Under the pieces are notes generated by a model. It saw nothing but the letters and a program-made list of their open reading frames with translations, was not told the origin of the DNA and made no database searches. The position numbers and the translations under genes were made by a program. Below, piece by piece: positions 1 through 8,158 of a stretch of 19,434 bases of DNA (its first letter is position 1; each line of letters opens with the position of its first letter). The DNA is from Bacteroidota bacterium (GTDB lineage Bacteria > Bacteroidota > Bacteroidia > Bacteroidales > Prolixibacteraceae): assembly GCA_023393265.1 (NCBI GenBank), contig JAEWME010000140.1, positions 1 through 19,434 on the forward strand. Reading direction: 5' to 3'.

Positions 1-334
1 TGATGCCACCTTGTCGGGGATTTTTAAGCCTACGGAACAGTTACGCCTTACCGTCGATTTATTTGCCATAGGAAAGCGAAAAGCTCAGATTCAGGATTAT
101 GAATTGCCGCTGCCAACGATCCAGAACCCGGATCCGGTAACGGTTTCACGTTCCGATCATGAAGTAAGTTTAAAACCTTACTTCGATGTAAATTTCGGTG
201 CTGACTATCGTTTGGCCGAAAAATTGAGCGTTTTTATGAAACTTAACAACCTTGCTTTTCAGAAATACGAGCAGTGGTCTGGCTACACTTCGAAAGGCTT
301 TAACTGGATGGCGGGCCTAAGTTACCGTTTCTGA
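1..334 (+). CDS. TonB-dependent-receptor-like outer-membrane barrel, C-terminal fragment
   Basis: The gene is open from the left edge (frame starting at base 2) and stops at 332-334, so only about 110 C-terminal residues are visible. They alternate polar and aromatic residues as in transmembrane beta-strands, including 'ADYRLAEKLSVFMKLNNL' and a QKYEQWSGY segment, and the protein ends in 'GLSYRF'. A terminal Phe in the last strand is the usual recognition signal for the BAM machinery. In Bacteroidota this ending is typical of TonB-dependent receptors and receptor-like barrels in the outer membrane. The ligand cannot be inferred because the plug and most of the barrel are outside the window. 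A TTG at 11 is only an internal codon, not a start. The gene is followed by a rho-independent terminator, so it is the last gene of its unit. Confidence 0.72.
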   Translation, partial: DATLSGIFKPTEQLRLTVDLFAIGKRKAQIQDYELPLPTIQNPDPVTVSRSDHEVSLKPYFDVNFGADYRLAEKLSVFMKLNNLAFQKYEQWSGYTSKGFNWMAGLSYRF

Positions 335-454
335 AAACCATGACGAACTGGCTTTCTTTAAAGCTGTTTTGTAAGGTATGTATGTTTTTGTAAATATCTG
401 AATTACAGTATTTATATAGTTCATAAAATGTTAAAAAGTTTAACGTTTTAAATG

Positions 455-487
455 ACCGGACCGCCGTCGGCGATACCGGTTTTTTTT
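455..487 (+). terminator. Rho-independent terminator after the barrel gene
   Basis: ACCGG (455-459) pairs with CCGGT (476-480). Inside it CGCC and GGCG close a three-base GTC loop, with a small internal loop between the two stems. Seven Ts follow directly (481-487). The GC-rich stem plus U-tract is a textbook terminator. It sits 120 bases after the barrel stop. Confidence 0.85.
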
Positions 488-488
488 C

Positions 489-496
489 TATATTTG
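489..496 (+). promoter_or_regulatory. Candidate -7 element of the gyrB promoter
   Basis: TATATTTG matches the Bacteroidota -7 consensus TAnnTTTG exactly and lies directly downstream of the terminator. No TTTG-like -33 element is visible at the expected distance because that position falls in the terminator hairpin. If used, transcription would start near 503 and leave a leader of about 170 bases before gyrB. Confidence 0.45.
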
Positions 497-671
497 CGAC
501 TAAGTTTCGAAGTTTATTGATAGTGAAGAAAGTTCAGAAAATTATACTTCTTGTTTCGATACCCATTTAGCATTTTTGAAAAAGGCAGATAAATTGGATT
601 GTCTGTGGTGGTTTTGGCTGTTCCTGAACAGACGGCTGAGAGGGTGTTTTATGTAAGAACTAAAAAAAACG
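497..671 (+). other. gyrB 5' leader region with short inverted repeats
   Basis: This gene-free stretch lies between the candidate promoter and gyrB. It holds a dyad CTGTTC-CT-GAACAG (618-631). It also holds an overlapping longer-range pair, GTCTGT (601-606) with ACAGAC (628-633), so two mutually exclusive hairpins are possible. I see no open frame worth calling and no known riboswitch core. The dyad could equally be an operator. Confidence 0.35.
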
Positions 672-2651
672 ATGATGAGCGAAATTGAAGAAACCCAGAA
701 TTGGGGAATACAAGGAGCCAATGGCGATTATGATGCCGATAGTATTCAGGTGCTTGAAGGGCTTGAAGCTGTCCGCAAACGTCCGGCCATGTACATAGGC
801 GATGTAAACGAGAAAGGTTTGCATCACCTGGTTTATGAAGTTGTGGATAACTCGATTGACGAAGCGCTTGCAGGATATTGCTCTAATATAGATGTATTCA
901 TTAACGAAGATAATTCGATCACTGTTGTTGACGATGGTCGCGGTATCCCAACCGGTATTAACACGAAGGAAAACAAGTCGGCGCTCGAAATCGTTATGAC
1001 GGTGCTTCATGCCGGAGGTAAATTCGATAAGGACAGCTACAAAGTTTCCGGGGGTTTGCATGGGGTTGGTGTTTCGTGTGTAAATGCGCTTTCTATCATG
1101 TGCCACGTGCAGGTTTATCGCGAAGGTTATATTTGGGAGCAAGAGTACAGCAAAGGAAAACCGCTGTATGAAGTTCGTCAGGTTGGCGAGACAGAACGTA
1201 CGGGAACAACAGTTTCATTTAAACCAGATGCTTCGATTTTCCTTGTTACCGATTATAAATACGAAGTTTTATCTGCACGTCTTCGCGAACTTGCTTTCCT
1301 GAATGCCGGTCTGAGACTGAATATCACCGATAAACGGGTGACTTTACCTACCGGAGAATATAAAAGCGATAGCTTCTACTCCAAAGAAGGTTTAAAGGAA
1401 TTCGTTGAGTACCTTGATGATACCCGCGAAAAGCTAATTGAAGAAACCATTCACATTTCTTCTGAAAAAGCTGGTGTTCCGGTGGAAGTTGCATTGCACT
1501 ACAATACTTCATTTACAGAGAATATTCACTCGTATGTAAATAACATTAACACGATAGAAGGTGGTACTCACCTCACTGGTTTTCGCCGTGGTTTGACCCG
1601 CACGCTGAAAGCTTATGCTGAAAGCAGCGGGATGCTTAAAAATATGAAATTCGAAATCAATGGCGATGATTTTCGTGAAGGTTTGACTGCTGTTGTTTCT
1701 GTTAAGGTTGCTGAGCCACAGTTCGAAGGTCAGACCAAGACTAAACTGGGTAATTCCGAAATTAGTTTGCCGGTCGACCAGGCAGTCAGTGAAATGCTGG
1801 CGAATTATCTGGAAGAAAACCCACGTTCGGCTCGCGCCATCGTTAATAAAGTGATATTGGCAGCACAGGCCCGTCACGCAGCCCGGAAAGCGAGGGAACT
1901 GATTCAGCGTAAGAATGTTATGTCGGGAGCAGGGCTGCCAGGTAAATTGGCCGACTGTTCGGAAAAAGATGCTGCTCAGTGTGAGATTTTCCTCGTCGAA
2001 GGGGACTCGGCAGGCGGAACTGCTAAACAAGGTCGCGACCGTCGTTTTCAGGCTATTTTGCCTTTGCGTGGTAAAATCCTGAATGTCGAAAAATCGATGA
2101 TCCACAAAGTACTCGACAACGAAGAAATCAGGAATATTTATACAGCGCTTGGTATTACTATCGGAACAGATGATGATTCGAAAGCGCTCAACCTTGATAA
2201 ATTACGGTACCACAAAGTGGTGATCATGACCGACGCCGACGTCGACGGTAGCCACATTGCAACCCTGATTATGACTTTCTTTTTCCGTTTCATGCAGGAA
2301 CTGATTCAGCGTGGTCACGTTTACATTGCGACTCCGCCACTTTATTTGGTGAAGAAAGGGAAACGTGAGGAATACTGCTGGACAGAGCAGCAGCGTTTGC
2401 GCCTGATTGAAGAATGGGGAGAGGGAAAAGAAACAGGAATTCACGTACAGCGCTACAAAGGTCTTGGTGAAATGAATGCTGAACAGTTGTGGTCAACCAC
2501 AATGAATCCTGAAATGAGGACTTTACGTCAGGTGACCATCGAAAATGCTGCAGAAGCTGATCATATTTTCAGTATGCTGATGGGCGACGAAGTTCCGCCA
2601 CGACGTCAGTTTATTGAAGATCATGCTGTTTACGCTAACATCGACGCCTAA
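672..2651 (+). CDS. gyrB: DNA gyrase subunit B
   Basis: This is the ATPase subunit of DNA gyrase, which with GyrA introduces negative supercoils. The N-terminal GHKL ATPase shows 'YEVVDNSIDEA' (catalytic Glu56 and Mg-binding Asn60), VDDGRGIP (Asp87) and the ATP-lid 'SGGLHGVG' (about 126-133). The transducer domain follows. A TOPRIM domain has EGDSAGG near residue 441 and 'DADVDGSHI' near 520. The C-terminus has QRYKGLGEMN and a VPPRRQFIEDHA tail. At 659 residues it is the short form, without the insert of the E. coli protein. GyrB is preferred over ParE because of its length and C-terminal tail. Two tandem ATGs (672 and 675) are possible starts. The start region is A-rich with no clear Shine-Dalgarno. 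Confidence 0.96.
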   Translation: MMSEIEETQNWGIQGANGDYDADSIQVLEGLEAVRKRPAMYIGDVNEKGLHHLVYEVVDNSIDEALAGYCSNIDVFINEDNSITVVDDGRGIPTGINTKENKSALEIVMTVLHAGGKFDKDSYKVSGGLHGVGVSCVNALSIMCHVQVYREGYIWEQEYSKGKPLYEVRQVGETERTGTTVSFKPDASIFLVTDYKYEVLSARLRELAFLNAGLRLNITDKRVTLPTGEYKSDSFYSKEGLKEFVEYLDDTREKLIEETIHISSEKAGVPVEVALHYNTSFTENIHSYVNNINTIEGGTHLTGFRRGLTRTLKAYAESSGMLKNMKFEINGDDFREGLTAVVSVKVAEPQFEGQTKTKLGNSEISLPVDQAVSEMLANYLEENPRSARAIVNKVILAAQARHAARKARELIQRKNVMSGAGLPGKLADCSEKDAAQCEIFLVEGDSAGGTAKQGRDRRFQAILPLRGKILNVEKSMIHKVLDNEEIRNIYTALGITIGTDDDSKALNLDKLRYHKVVIMTDADVDGSHIATLIMTFFFRFMQELIQRGHVYIATPPLYLVKKGKREEYCWTEQQRLRLIEEWGEGKETGIHVQRYKGLGEMNAEQLWSTTMNPEMRTLRQVTIENAAEADHIFSMLMGDEVPPRRQFIEDHAVYANIDA

Positions 2652-2673
2652 TAAGTAATGGTCTTTTAATAAT

Positions 2674-2724
2674 TTGCGATTTACTATTTTCTGTTTTTCA
2701 GTAATAGTAAATCGTAATTTTTTT
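2674..2724 (+). terminator. Terminator hairpin after gyrB
   Basis: CGATTTACTATT (2677-2688) pairs over 12 bases with AATAGTAAATCG (2703-2714). Flanking bases add weak pairs, and a T-rich run follows (2718-2724). The stem is AT-rich but long. A third copy of AATAGTAAATC lies at 2725-2735, just before the next gene. Confidence 0.6.
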
Positions 2725-2744
2725 AATAGTAAATCATTGAACCA

Positions 2745-3326
2745 ATGAATATCTGTGTTTTTTCTTCGTCGAGCAATGCCATTGCCGATGTTTATATTCA
2801 GGAGGCCATTCGTTTGGCGCAGTTAATCGGAACATCGCAGTCGTGCCTGATAAACGGTGGATCGAATGTTGGATTGATGGATGTGATTACCCGCGAAGCC
2901 CGTAACCATGGCGCAAAAACAATTGGTGTAATTCCTGAAAAACTCAGAGATTTCAACCTGGCTTCGGCTCATGCTGATGAAATTATTGTGTCGGCCGACA
3001 TGATGGAGCGCAAAGCCAGGATGCGCGATCTGGCAGATAGTTTTGTTGCGCTTCCGGGCGGTTTCGGTACGCTTGAAGAAATTTTGGAAGTGATCACCCT
3101 AAAACAACTTGGATATCATCACAAAGCAATTGTTTTTGTCAATACCAATGGCTTTTATGATGATCTTTTCAGGCAATTCGAAAAGTCGTATGATGAAAAA
3201 TTTGCGAAGGAAAACTATCGCAAACTTTACTTCGTTGCAGCCAATTCCGAAGAAGCGATGGATTATTTGCTGAAATATGTTCCGGAGGAAATGGTGAACA
3301 AATGGTTCGAGGTTCCCACCCGTTAG
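2745..3326 (+). CDS. LOG-family nucleoside 5'-monophosphate phosphoribohydrolase (TIGR00730 type)
   Basis: The protein has a Rossmann-like fold of the lysine-decarboxylase-like/LOG family, whose characterised members split the N-glycosidic bond of nucleoside 5'-monophosphates (cytokinin riboside monophosphates, AMP). The signature 'PGGFGTLEE' is at 104-112, the phosphate-binding NGGSNVGLM segment is near 37-45, and MMERKARM is at 86-93, matching the family's M-x-x-R-K motif. At 193 residues it is the normal length, and it has no signal peptide, so it is cytosolic. Many bacterial members were once annotated as lysine decarboxylases, which is almost certainly wrong. The natural substrate here is unknown. 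The stop overlaps the stop of the opposite-strand kinase by four bases. Confidence 0.9.
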   Translation: MNICVFSSSSNAIADVYIQEAIRLAQLIGTSQSCLINGGSNVGLMDVITREARNHGAKTIGVIPEKLRDFNLASAHADEIIVSADMMERKARMRDLADSFVALPGGFGTLEEILEVITLKQLGYHHKAIVFVNTNGFYDDLFRQFEKSYDEKFAKENYRKLYFVAANSEEAMDYLLKYVPEEMVNKWFEVPTR

Positions 3327-5347
3327 GTGGTCGAAATACTGAAATAAAAACATGAACCTTTCCCGGGTTCCGATTCAACTGAAATTGTTCCGCCCAATAG
3401 TTCGATGAGGTTTTTCGAGATGGCCAGACCAAGGCCGTTGCCGCCGAAATTCATTTTGCCCTGGTCTGCCTGCATGAACCGTTCAAAGATGGTTCTTTGC
3501 TGGTGTGTGGGAATTCCGATCCCGGTGTCGCTAATGCAGAATTTGATAAACTGATCTTTTCCTTCAACTGTTACATTGATTGTGCCACTGGATGTGAATT
3601 TTACAGCATTGCCAATCAGGTTGTTCATAATTTGCCGGAGTCTTATTTCATCAGTATTAATCAGGAAGTTTTCAGGAATGTTCCGTTTAATTTCAAACGA
3701 AACCTTTTTTTCGCGCTGAGAAGCAATGAGTTCGGTAAAATGACTTTCTACTTCGTCGAGAAAATGATTGAGTTCTACGCTGCGTTTTTTCACCGAGAGC
3801 AGATTTGCTTCAATTTTTGATATGTCGATGATGTCGTTAATCAAATTCAGTAGAATCTCTCCGTTTTTCTTTATGAGTCTGATAAACAGTGATTTATCCT
3901 GTAGGTTTTGGGCTTCATCTTCTAATAGTTCTGAGAATCCAACGATAGCATTCATCGGTGTTCTGATCTCGTGTGACATGTTGGCGAGGAAAGCTGATTT
4001 TAACCGATCCGATTCTGTTGCTTTTTTCTGTTCTTCAATGAGTTTCCCTTCAATCATCTTCCGTTGCTCTACCATGTTGTTGGCTTCTATGGCAGCGCGT
4101 TTAAATTCATCGAAGTAAAACTCCGAAGGATCTATAGTGTTGAAATTCTCGTTTGAAAGATAAAAGAAGTTAAAAAATCGCTCAAAATCAGCTTTGTATT
4201 GTTTGTTGAAGTTATAGATAATTGCAGCCTCCAATCCGAGGAGCAAAAGAAAGATCGCCAGAATGATCGCAATATTTTTTTGCTGATCAGCACGCAGTGT
4301 TTTTTGTTGTGTTGAAATAATTTGCTGGATTTCGTCAAGGTATAATCCAGCGCCGATGATCCAATTGTATTTCGGATATGGTTGTACGTAGGAACATTTC
4401 TCGATTGGGACCGAGTTACCAATTTTATTCCATTGGTAAGTAAAATATCCTCCTTCGGGGTTGCTTGAAGCCAGGTCGAGTTGCTGTTGAAAAATCGAAT
4501 GACGGGCATCGGTCGAGTCATTCAAAAAATTGAGTTTGCCTCGGTAAACTTCTCCGTCCATCACGATTGGAGTGCCATTTATGTTGTTCATGAAAACGTA
4601 TCCACCATGACGGAATCTTACCGAACTGATCTTTTGGGCAATTTCATCCACGAACGACTGGTAGTAATCATCTACATACTGTTTCGAGCCAAAATACCAA
4701 CCAAAATGGCCGAACTTTTTCACAAAAGTTATTTTTTCGAAGTGATGATTTTCCCCCTTGTGAAATTGCGGAAGATGATAGTCGAGAAAACCTTCATCTT
4801 TCTCTGAAAGCAAAGCAATTTCTTTCATTACCACAGGGACTCCGTTGGAATCTTTAAAGTTCTGCATCGTTGCTCCCGTGAACTCTGGGTGACGGGCGTA
4901 GAAAATTCCGGTACCATCGAGGGAAGAAATAAAAACCTGCTCATACTCCCGCTCAAATCTCATGGAAGAAATGGTGCCGATTATGAGCGATTTTATTTCT
5001 TCTTCTGATTTTTTTCCGGAGTATTTATTATAAATATTCTCGGCCGTATAGTAAGCTTGACTTACGTTTTGCTTTATCTTATTTTTGATTTTCTTTTCAA
5101 AAGCTGCGTCCTGGTTCTCAATATAGGTGATTTCGTTTTTAACGATTTCCTTGATATAACTTTTCTGATCTTCGATATATTCAGTCGCTTTTTGTTTGCC
5201 AATTCGATCGAAATACAATGTTTGCTCAAAAATCAAGACACCACCAATCAAAAACGTTGCAGCTACCGTGATGACGATCAGGGTTCTGCTGAGGTAGGTT
5301 GAGATGTCGGATGGAATAGCGTGTTTTTTGAAAAAACTATTTTGCAT
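3323..5347 (-). CDS. Cache-domain sensor histidine kinase (membrane)
   Basis: This 674-residue sensor kinase has a transmembrane segment at about 22-45. A large extracytoplasmic region follows, with two Cache-like repeats: one around 'VFISSLDGTGIFYARHPEF', the other around GGYVFMNNINGTPIVMDG with a typical YNWIIGAGLYLDE ending. A second transmembrane segment is at about 357-380, then a coiled linker. The HisKA dimerisation domain has SHEIRTPMNAIVGF (phosphoacceptor His459). The HATPase domain shows NNLIGNAVKF (N box), DTGIGIP (G1), FERFMQ (F box) and GNGLGL (G2). There is no receiver domain. Cache folds usually sense small molecules such as organic acids or amino acids; the ligand here is unknown. 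No response regulator is adjacent, so it is an orphan kinase, divergent from the downstream protease gene. Confidence 0.93.
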   Translation of the reverse strand: MQNSFFKKHAIPSDISTYLSRTLIVITVAATFLIGGVLIFEQTLYFDRIGKQKATEYIEDQKSYIKEIVKNEITYIENQDAAFEKKIKNKIKQNVSQAYYTAENIYNKYSGKKSEEEIKSLIIGTISSMRFEREYEQVFISSLDGTGIFYARHPEFTGATMQNFKDSNGVPVVMKEIALLSEKDEGFLDYHLPQFHKGENHHFEKITFVKKFGHFGWYFGSKQYVDDYYQSFVDEIAQKISSVRFRHGGYVFMNNINGTPIVMDGEVYRGKLNFLNDSTDARHSIFQQQLDLASSNPEGGYFTYQWNKIGNSVPIEKCSYVQPYPKYNWIIGAGLYLDEIQQIISTQQKTLRADQQKNIAIILAIFLLLLGLEAAIIYNFNKQYKADFERFFNFFYLSNENFNTIDPSEFYFDEFKRAAIEANNMVEQRKMIEGKLIEEQKKATESDRLKSAFLANMSHEIRTPMNAIVGFSELLEDEAQNLQDKSLFIRLIKKNGEILLNLINDIIDISKIEANLLSVKKRSVELNHFLDEVESHFTELIASQREKKVSFEIKRNIPENFLINTDEIRLRQIMNNLIGNAVKFTSSGTINVTVEGKDQFIKFCISDTGIGIPTHQQRTIFERFMQADQGKMNFGGNGLGLAISKNLIELLGGTISVESEPGKGSCFYFSISTT

Positions 5348-5680
5348 CCTGTTGGTTTTTTCCGTCGCTTTTAGTGTTTCTAACTCAAATAATTGTGATC
5401 AACTATCCCAAATCACCGAAAATTGATCCAAAAGATTTATGTCGAGTAAATATATTATAAAATGAATGGAAAAAGTTAATGCTGTTAATAAAATTATCAA
5501 AAGAATTGACGAAACCACTGTCAATATTATCGTTTGACGCATAGAAGAAAACTGCTGTTAAAATCTGTTAAACAATACAAATGAATTGCAAACAACAAAA
5601 CAGATATGATGGATAACCGTTATCTTTAATATCCAAAATCTAAAAGTCAAAAATTTCTAACAACAAAAAGTAAAAACGCG
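5348..5680. promoter_or_regulatory. Divergent control region between the sensor kinase and degP
   Basis: This AT-rich gene-free stretch must hold the promoters of both flanking genes. CTGTTAA occurs at 5482-5488, 5555-5561 and 5565-5571; the last two start 10 bases apart, as in direct-repeat boxes of OmpR/PhoB-type regulators. TTGACG occurs twice (about 5506 and 5534). TATCTTTA at 5621-5628 is one base from the -7 consensus TAnnTTTG and is the best candidate degP promoter, but no -33 element is clear. I found no convincing kinase promoter on the minus strand. Confidence 0.4.
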
Positions 5681-7132
5681 ATGAAAAACTTTAAAAAGGG
5701 ACTATTTACATTGTTGATGGCACTTGTTGGCGGTTTTATAGCACTTTGGGCTTATACTCGTTACTTCGATGATCCGAAAACAATTATGGTTCAGCAGGAT
5801 CAATCAATGAAATATGCAAGCTTGCCAACTTCTTATTCAGGTGAATTACCTGACTTGACTTTTGCCGCTGAAAATTCTGTTCATGCAGTAGTTCACATTT
5901 CGGTTACTCAAAAAGGAATGTACTACAGTGGAAACAGCATATTTGATTACTTCTTTGGCGATGGAGGCCAACGTTCGCAGCAAATGCCTGTCCGTCAGGG
6001 AATCGGTTCAGGAGTTATAATTTCGCCTGATGGCTATATTGTAACCAATAACCATGTGATTGATGAAGCCAACGATATTAAGGTTGTGCTGAACGATAAG
6101 CGTGAATTCACTGCAAAATTGATTGGCACTGATCCGTCGACTGATGTAGCTTTAATTAAAATTGATGCATCAGGCTTGCCATGGCTGAAATTTGCCAACT
6201 CCGACGAATTGAAATTGGGTCAATGGGTACTGGCCGTTGGCAATCCTTTCAACCTCACTTCCACTGTCACTGCAGGTATTGTGAGTGCAAAAAGTCGTGA
6301 TATAGGAATCAATCCCGACCAAATGCGGATTGAATCTTTCATTCAGACCGACGCAGCCGTTAACCCGGGGAATAGTGGAGGTGCGCTTGTTAATACGCGC
6401 GGCGATTTGGTGGGAATCAATACTGCCATTGCGTCGCAAACCGGTTCATACTCCGGATATTCTTTTGCCATTCCTGCCAACATCGTTCAAAAAGTGGTTG
6501 CAGATTTGAAAGAATATGGTGATGTTCAACGGGCGATGCTCAATGTTAATATCGGTGATGTTGATGCGGCTACCGCCGAAAAATATAACCTCGATAAAAT
6601 TGAGGGTGTATTTGTAGGGAAAGTTATAGCCGGAGGAGCTGCCGATTTGGCCGGAATGAAAGACAAAGATGTGATTATAAGTGTTGATGGCGTTAATGTT
6701 AATTCGACTGCAGAACTTCAGGAACAGATTGGAAAACATCGCCCCGGAGATAAAGTGGAAGTAGTTGTAAAAAGGGACAATAAAAAGAAACCATTTAACG
6801 TAACGCTCCGTAACAAGCACGGTGATACGGAAATTGTGAAAGGCGATGACTCAGACACTATTTTTGGATCGAAATTTGTTGCAATTTCTGATCGCGACAG
6901 AGAACAGTTAGGAATACGCTATGGTATAAAGATTGATGAACTGGGAAGCGGCAAATTTAAAGATGCTGGGATAAAAAAGGGGTTTATTATCACTCAGGTG
7001 AACAAAAATGCCGTTTCCGATGTCGATGATTTAAAACGAATAATTAAAAACTCAAGGGGTGGAATATTAGTTGAAGGGATTTATCCAAGTGGTGAAGTTG
7101 CATATTATGTTTTCGGAATCGATTCTAAATAG
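5681..7132 (+). CDS. degP: DegP/HtrA-type (Do family) serine protease
   Basis: This is a periplasmic quality-control protease of the S1C family that degrades or holds misfolded envelope proteins. An N-terminal hydrophobic segment (about residues 7-25) exports or anchors it. The trypsin-like domain has His125 in TNNHVID, Asp155 in 'DPSTDVALIKI' and Ser232 in NPGNSGGALVN, the complete triad. Two PDZ domains follow (about 290-375 and 390-480), the first with EGVFVGKVIAGGAADLAG. The total of 483 residues is typical for a two-PDZ HtrA. It is transcribed alone, away from the divergent sensor kinase, and the spacer has a CTGTTAA direct repeat that may be an envelope-stress operator. The name degP is by family; DegQ-like function is not excluded. 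Confidence 0.93.
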   Translation: MKNFKKGLFTLLMALVGGFIALWAYTRYFDDPKTIMVQQDQSMKYASLPTSYSGELPDLTFAAENSVHAVVHISVTQKGMYYSGNSIFDYFFGDGGQRSQQMPVRQGIGSGVIISPDGYIVTNNHVIDEANDIKVVLNDKREFTAKLIGTDPSTDVALIKIDASGLPWLKFANSDELKLGQWVLAVGNPFNLTSTVTAGIVSAKSRDIGINPDQMRIESFIQTDAAVNPGNSGGALVNTRGDLVGINTAIASQTGSYSGYSFAIPANIVQKVVADLKEYGDVQRAMLNVNIGDVDAATAEKYNLDKIEGVFVGKVIAGGAADLAGMKDKDVIISVDGVNVNSTAELQEQIGKHRPGDKVEVVVKRDNKKKPFNVTLRNKHGDTEIVKGDDSDTIFGSKFVAISDRDREQLGIRYGIKIDELGSGKFKDAGIKKGFIITQVNKNAVSDVDDLKRIIKNSRGGILVEGIYPSGEVAYYVFGIDSK

Positions 7133-7183
7133 AAATGACACTGGTTATGAAAATGTAAACAAAAAAGCGAATGTAATTTTCTA

Positions 7184-7215
7184 CTTGAATTATTAACCAC
7201 AAAAGCCTATATTTG
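7184..7215 (+). promoter_or_regulatory. Housekeeping promoter of the primary sigma factor gene
   Basis: CTTG (7184-7187) is separated by 20 bases from TATATTTG (7208-7215). This fits the Bacteroidota consensus TTTG-N19-21-TAnnTTTG with a single mismatch in the -33 box. The predicted start near 7221 leaves a leader of under 20 bases before the ATG at 7239, which carries GAAGGG as a weak ribosome-binding sequence. Confidence 0.75.
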
Positions 7216-7238
7216 CACGCTATTTTTTTGAAGGGTAT

Positions 7239-8099
7239 ATGAGACAACTAAAGATTACGAAATCGATTACCAACCGCGAGAGTGCTTCGCTTGACAAGTA
7301 CTTGCAGGAAATAGGTAAAGAAGAACTTATTACTGTTGAGGAAGAAGTTGAACTGGCACAGCGGATTAAGAAAGGTGATCAGGCGGCACTGGAAAAACTG
7401 ACGAGGGCTAACCTTCGTTTCGTTGTTTCGGTGGCTAAGCAGTACCAAAATCAGGGGCTGAGCTTGCCTGACCTTATTAATGAAGGTAATCTGGGATTGA
7501 TTAAAGCTGCTGAAAAATTCGATGAAACCAGAGGTTTCAAGTTCATTTCATATGCCGTATGGTGGATTCGGCAATCGATTCTGCAGGCTTTAGCCGAGCA
7601 GTCCCGTATCGTCCGTTTGCCTTTAAATCAGGTAGGTTCGCTCAATAAAATCAACAAAGCCTTTTCGAAATTCGAACAGGAAAACGAGCGTAAACCTTCT
7701 CCTGAAGAATTGGCCGATGCACTGGAATTACCTGCCGATAAAGTAGCCGACACTTTGCGTGTTTCCGGCCGTCACATTTCTGTTGATGCTCCTTTCGTTG
7801 AGGGCGAGGACAACAGTTTGCTCGATGTGCTTATTAACAATGACTCGCCAAATGCTGACCGTTCGCTGATGATGGAATCGCTGGCCCGCGAAATTGAACG
7901 TGCGCTTGCTACGCTTACCGAACGCGAAAGCGACATCATTCGGATGTTCTTCGGAATTGGCTGTCAGGAAATGACGCTTGAAGAAATTGGCGAACGTTTC
8001 GGTTTAACCCGCGAACGTGTCCGCCAGATCAAAGAAAAAGCTATTCGCCGGTTGAGGCATACTTCAAGAAGTAAATTACTGAAAACATATTTGGGTTAG
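7239..8099 (+). CDS. rpoD: Primary RNA polymerase sigma factor (RpoD/SigA type)
   Basis: This is the housekeeping sigma-70 of RNA polymerase. Region 1.2 begins with SLDKYLQEIGKEELIT. Region 2 contains 'RANLRFVVSVAKQYQNQGL' and the DNA-melting segment KFISYAVWWIRQSILQALAEQSR. Region 3 contains RIVRLPLNQVGSLNKINKAF. Region 4 ends with the helix-turn-helix TLEEIGERFGLTRERVRQIKEKAIRRLR. At 286 residues it lacks region 1.1 and the long non-conserved insert of proteobacterial RpoD, as is normal for the Bacteroidota primary sigma. Its own promoter fits the consensus it is expected to recognise. It is monocistronic and closed by a strong terminator. Confidence 0.95.
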   Translation: MRQLKITKSITNRESASLDKYLQEIGKEELITVEEEVELAQRIKKGDQAALEKLTRANLRFVVSVAKQYQNQGLSLPDLINEGNLGLIKAAEKFDETRGFKFISYAVWWIRQSILQALAEQSRIVRLPLNQVGSLNKINKAFSKFEQENERKPSPEELADALELPADKVADTLRVSGRHISVDAPFVEGEDNSLLDVLINNDSPNADRSLMMESLAREIERALATLTERESDIIRMFFGIGCQEMTLEEIGERFGLTRERVRQIKEKAIRRLRHTSRSKLLKTYLG

Positions 8100-8109
8100 T
8101 CTCAAAATA

Positions 8110-8137
8110 AAAAAACCGCTGAAAAGCGGTTTTTTTA
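8110..8137. terminator. Bidirectional terminator between sigma factor and GH105 genes
   Basis: AAAAAACCGCT (8110-8120), loop GAAA, AGCGGTTTTTT (8125-8135). The A-run on one side and T-run on the other let the hairpin terminate both the rightward sigma gene and the leftward hydrolase gene, which converge here. Confidence 0.9.
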
Positions 8138-8158
8138 TTTATTGAAGGTTCGTTGCTG

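Noticed and set aside
348..401. Short frame of about 17 codons after the barrel gene
   Set aside because: It has no composition bias, no promoter in front and no biased codon content to support a leader or small protein.
1509..2105. 198-codon minus-strand frame inside gyrB, and another at 660-1142
   Set aside because: Both lie wholly on the opposite strand of gyrB or its start, with Cys/His/Phe-rich shadow composition and no family match.
672..2651. Topoisomerase IV subunit ParE instead of GyrB
   Set aside because: The length and the C-terminal PPRRQFIEDHA tail fit GyrB better; there is no parC neighbour.
3323..3326. Overlapping convergent stops of the LOG gene and kinase as a special feature
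   Set aside because: A four-base TTAG overlap of convergent stops is a common compact arrangement; noted in the gene entries only.
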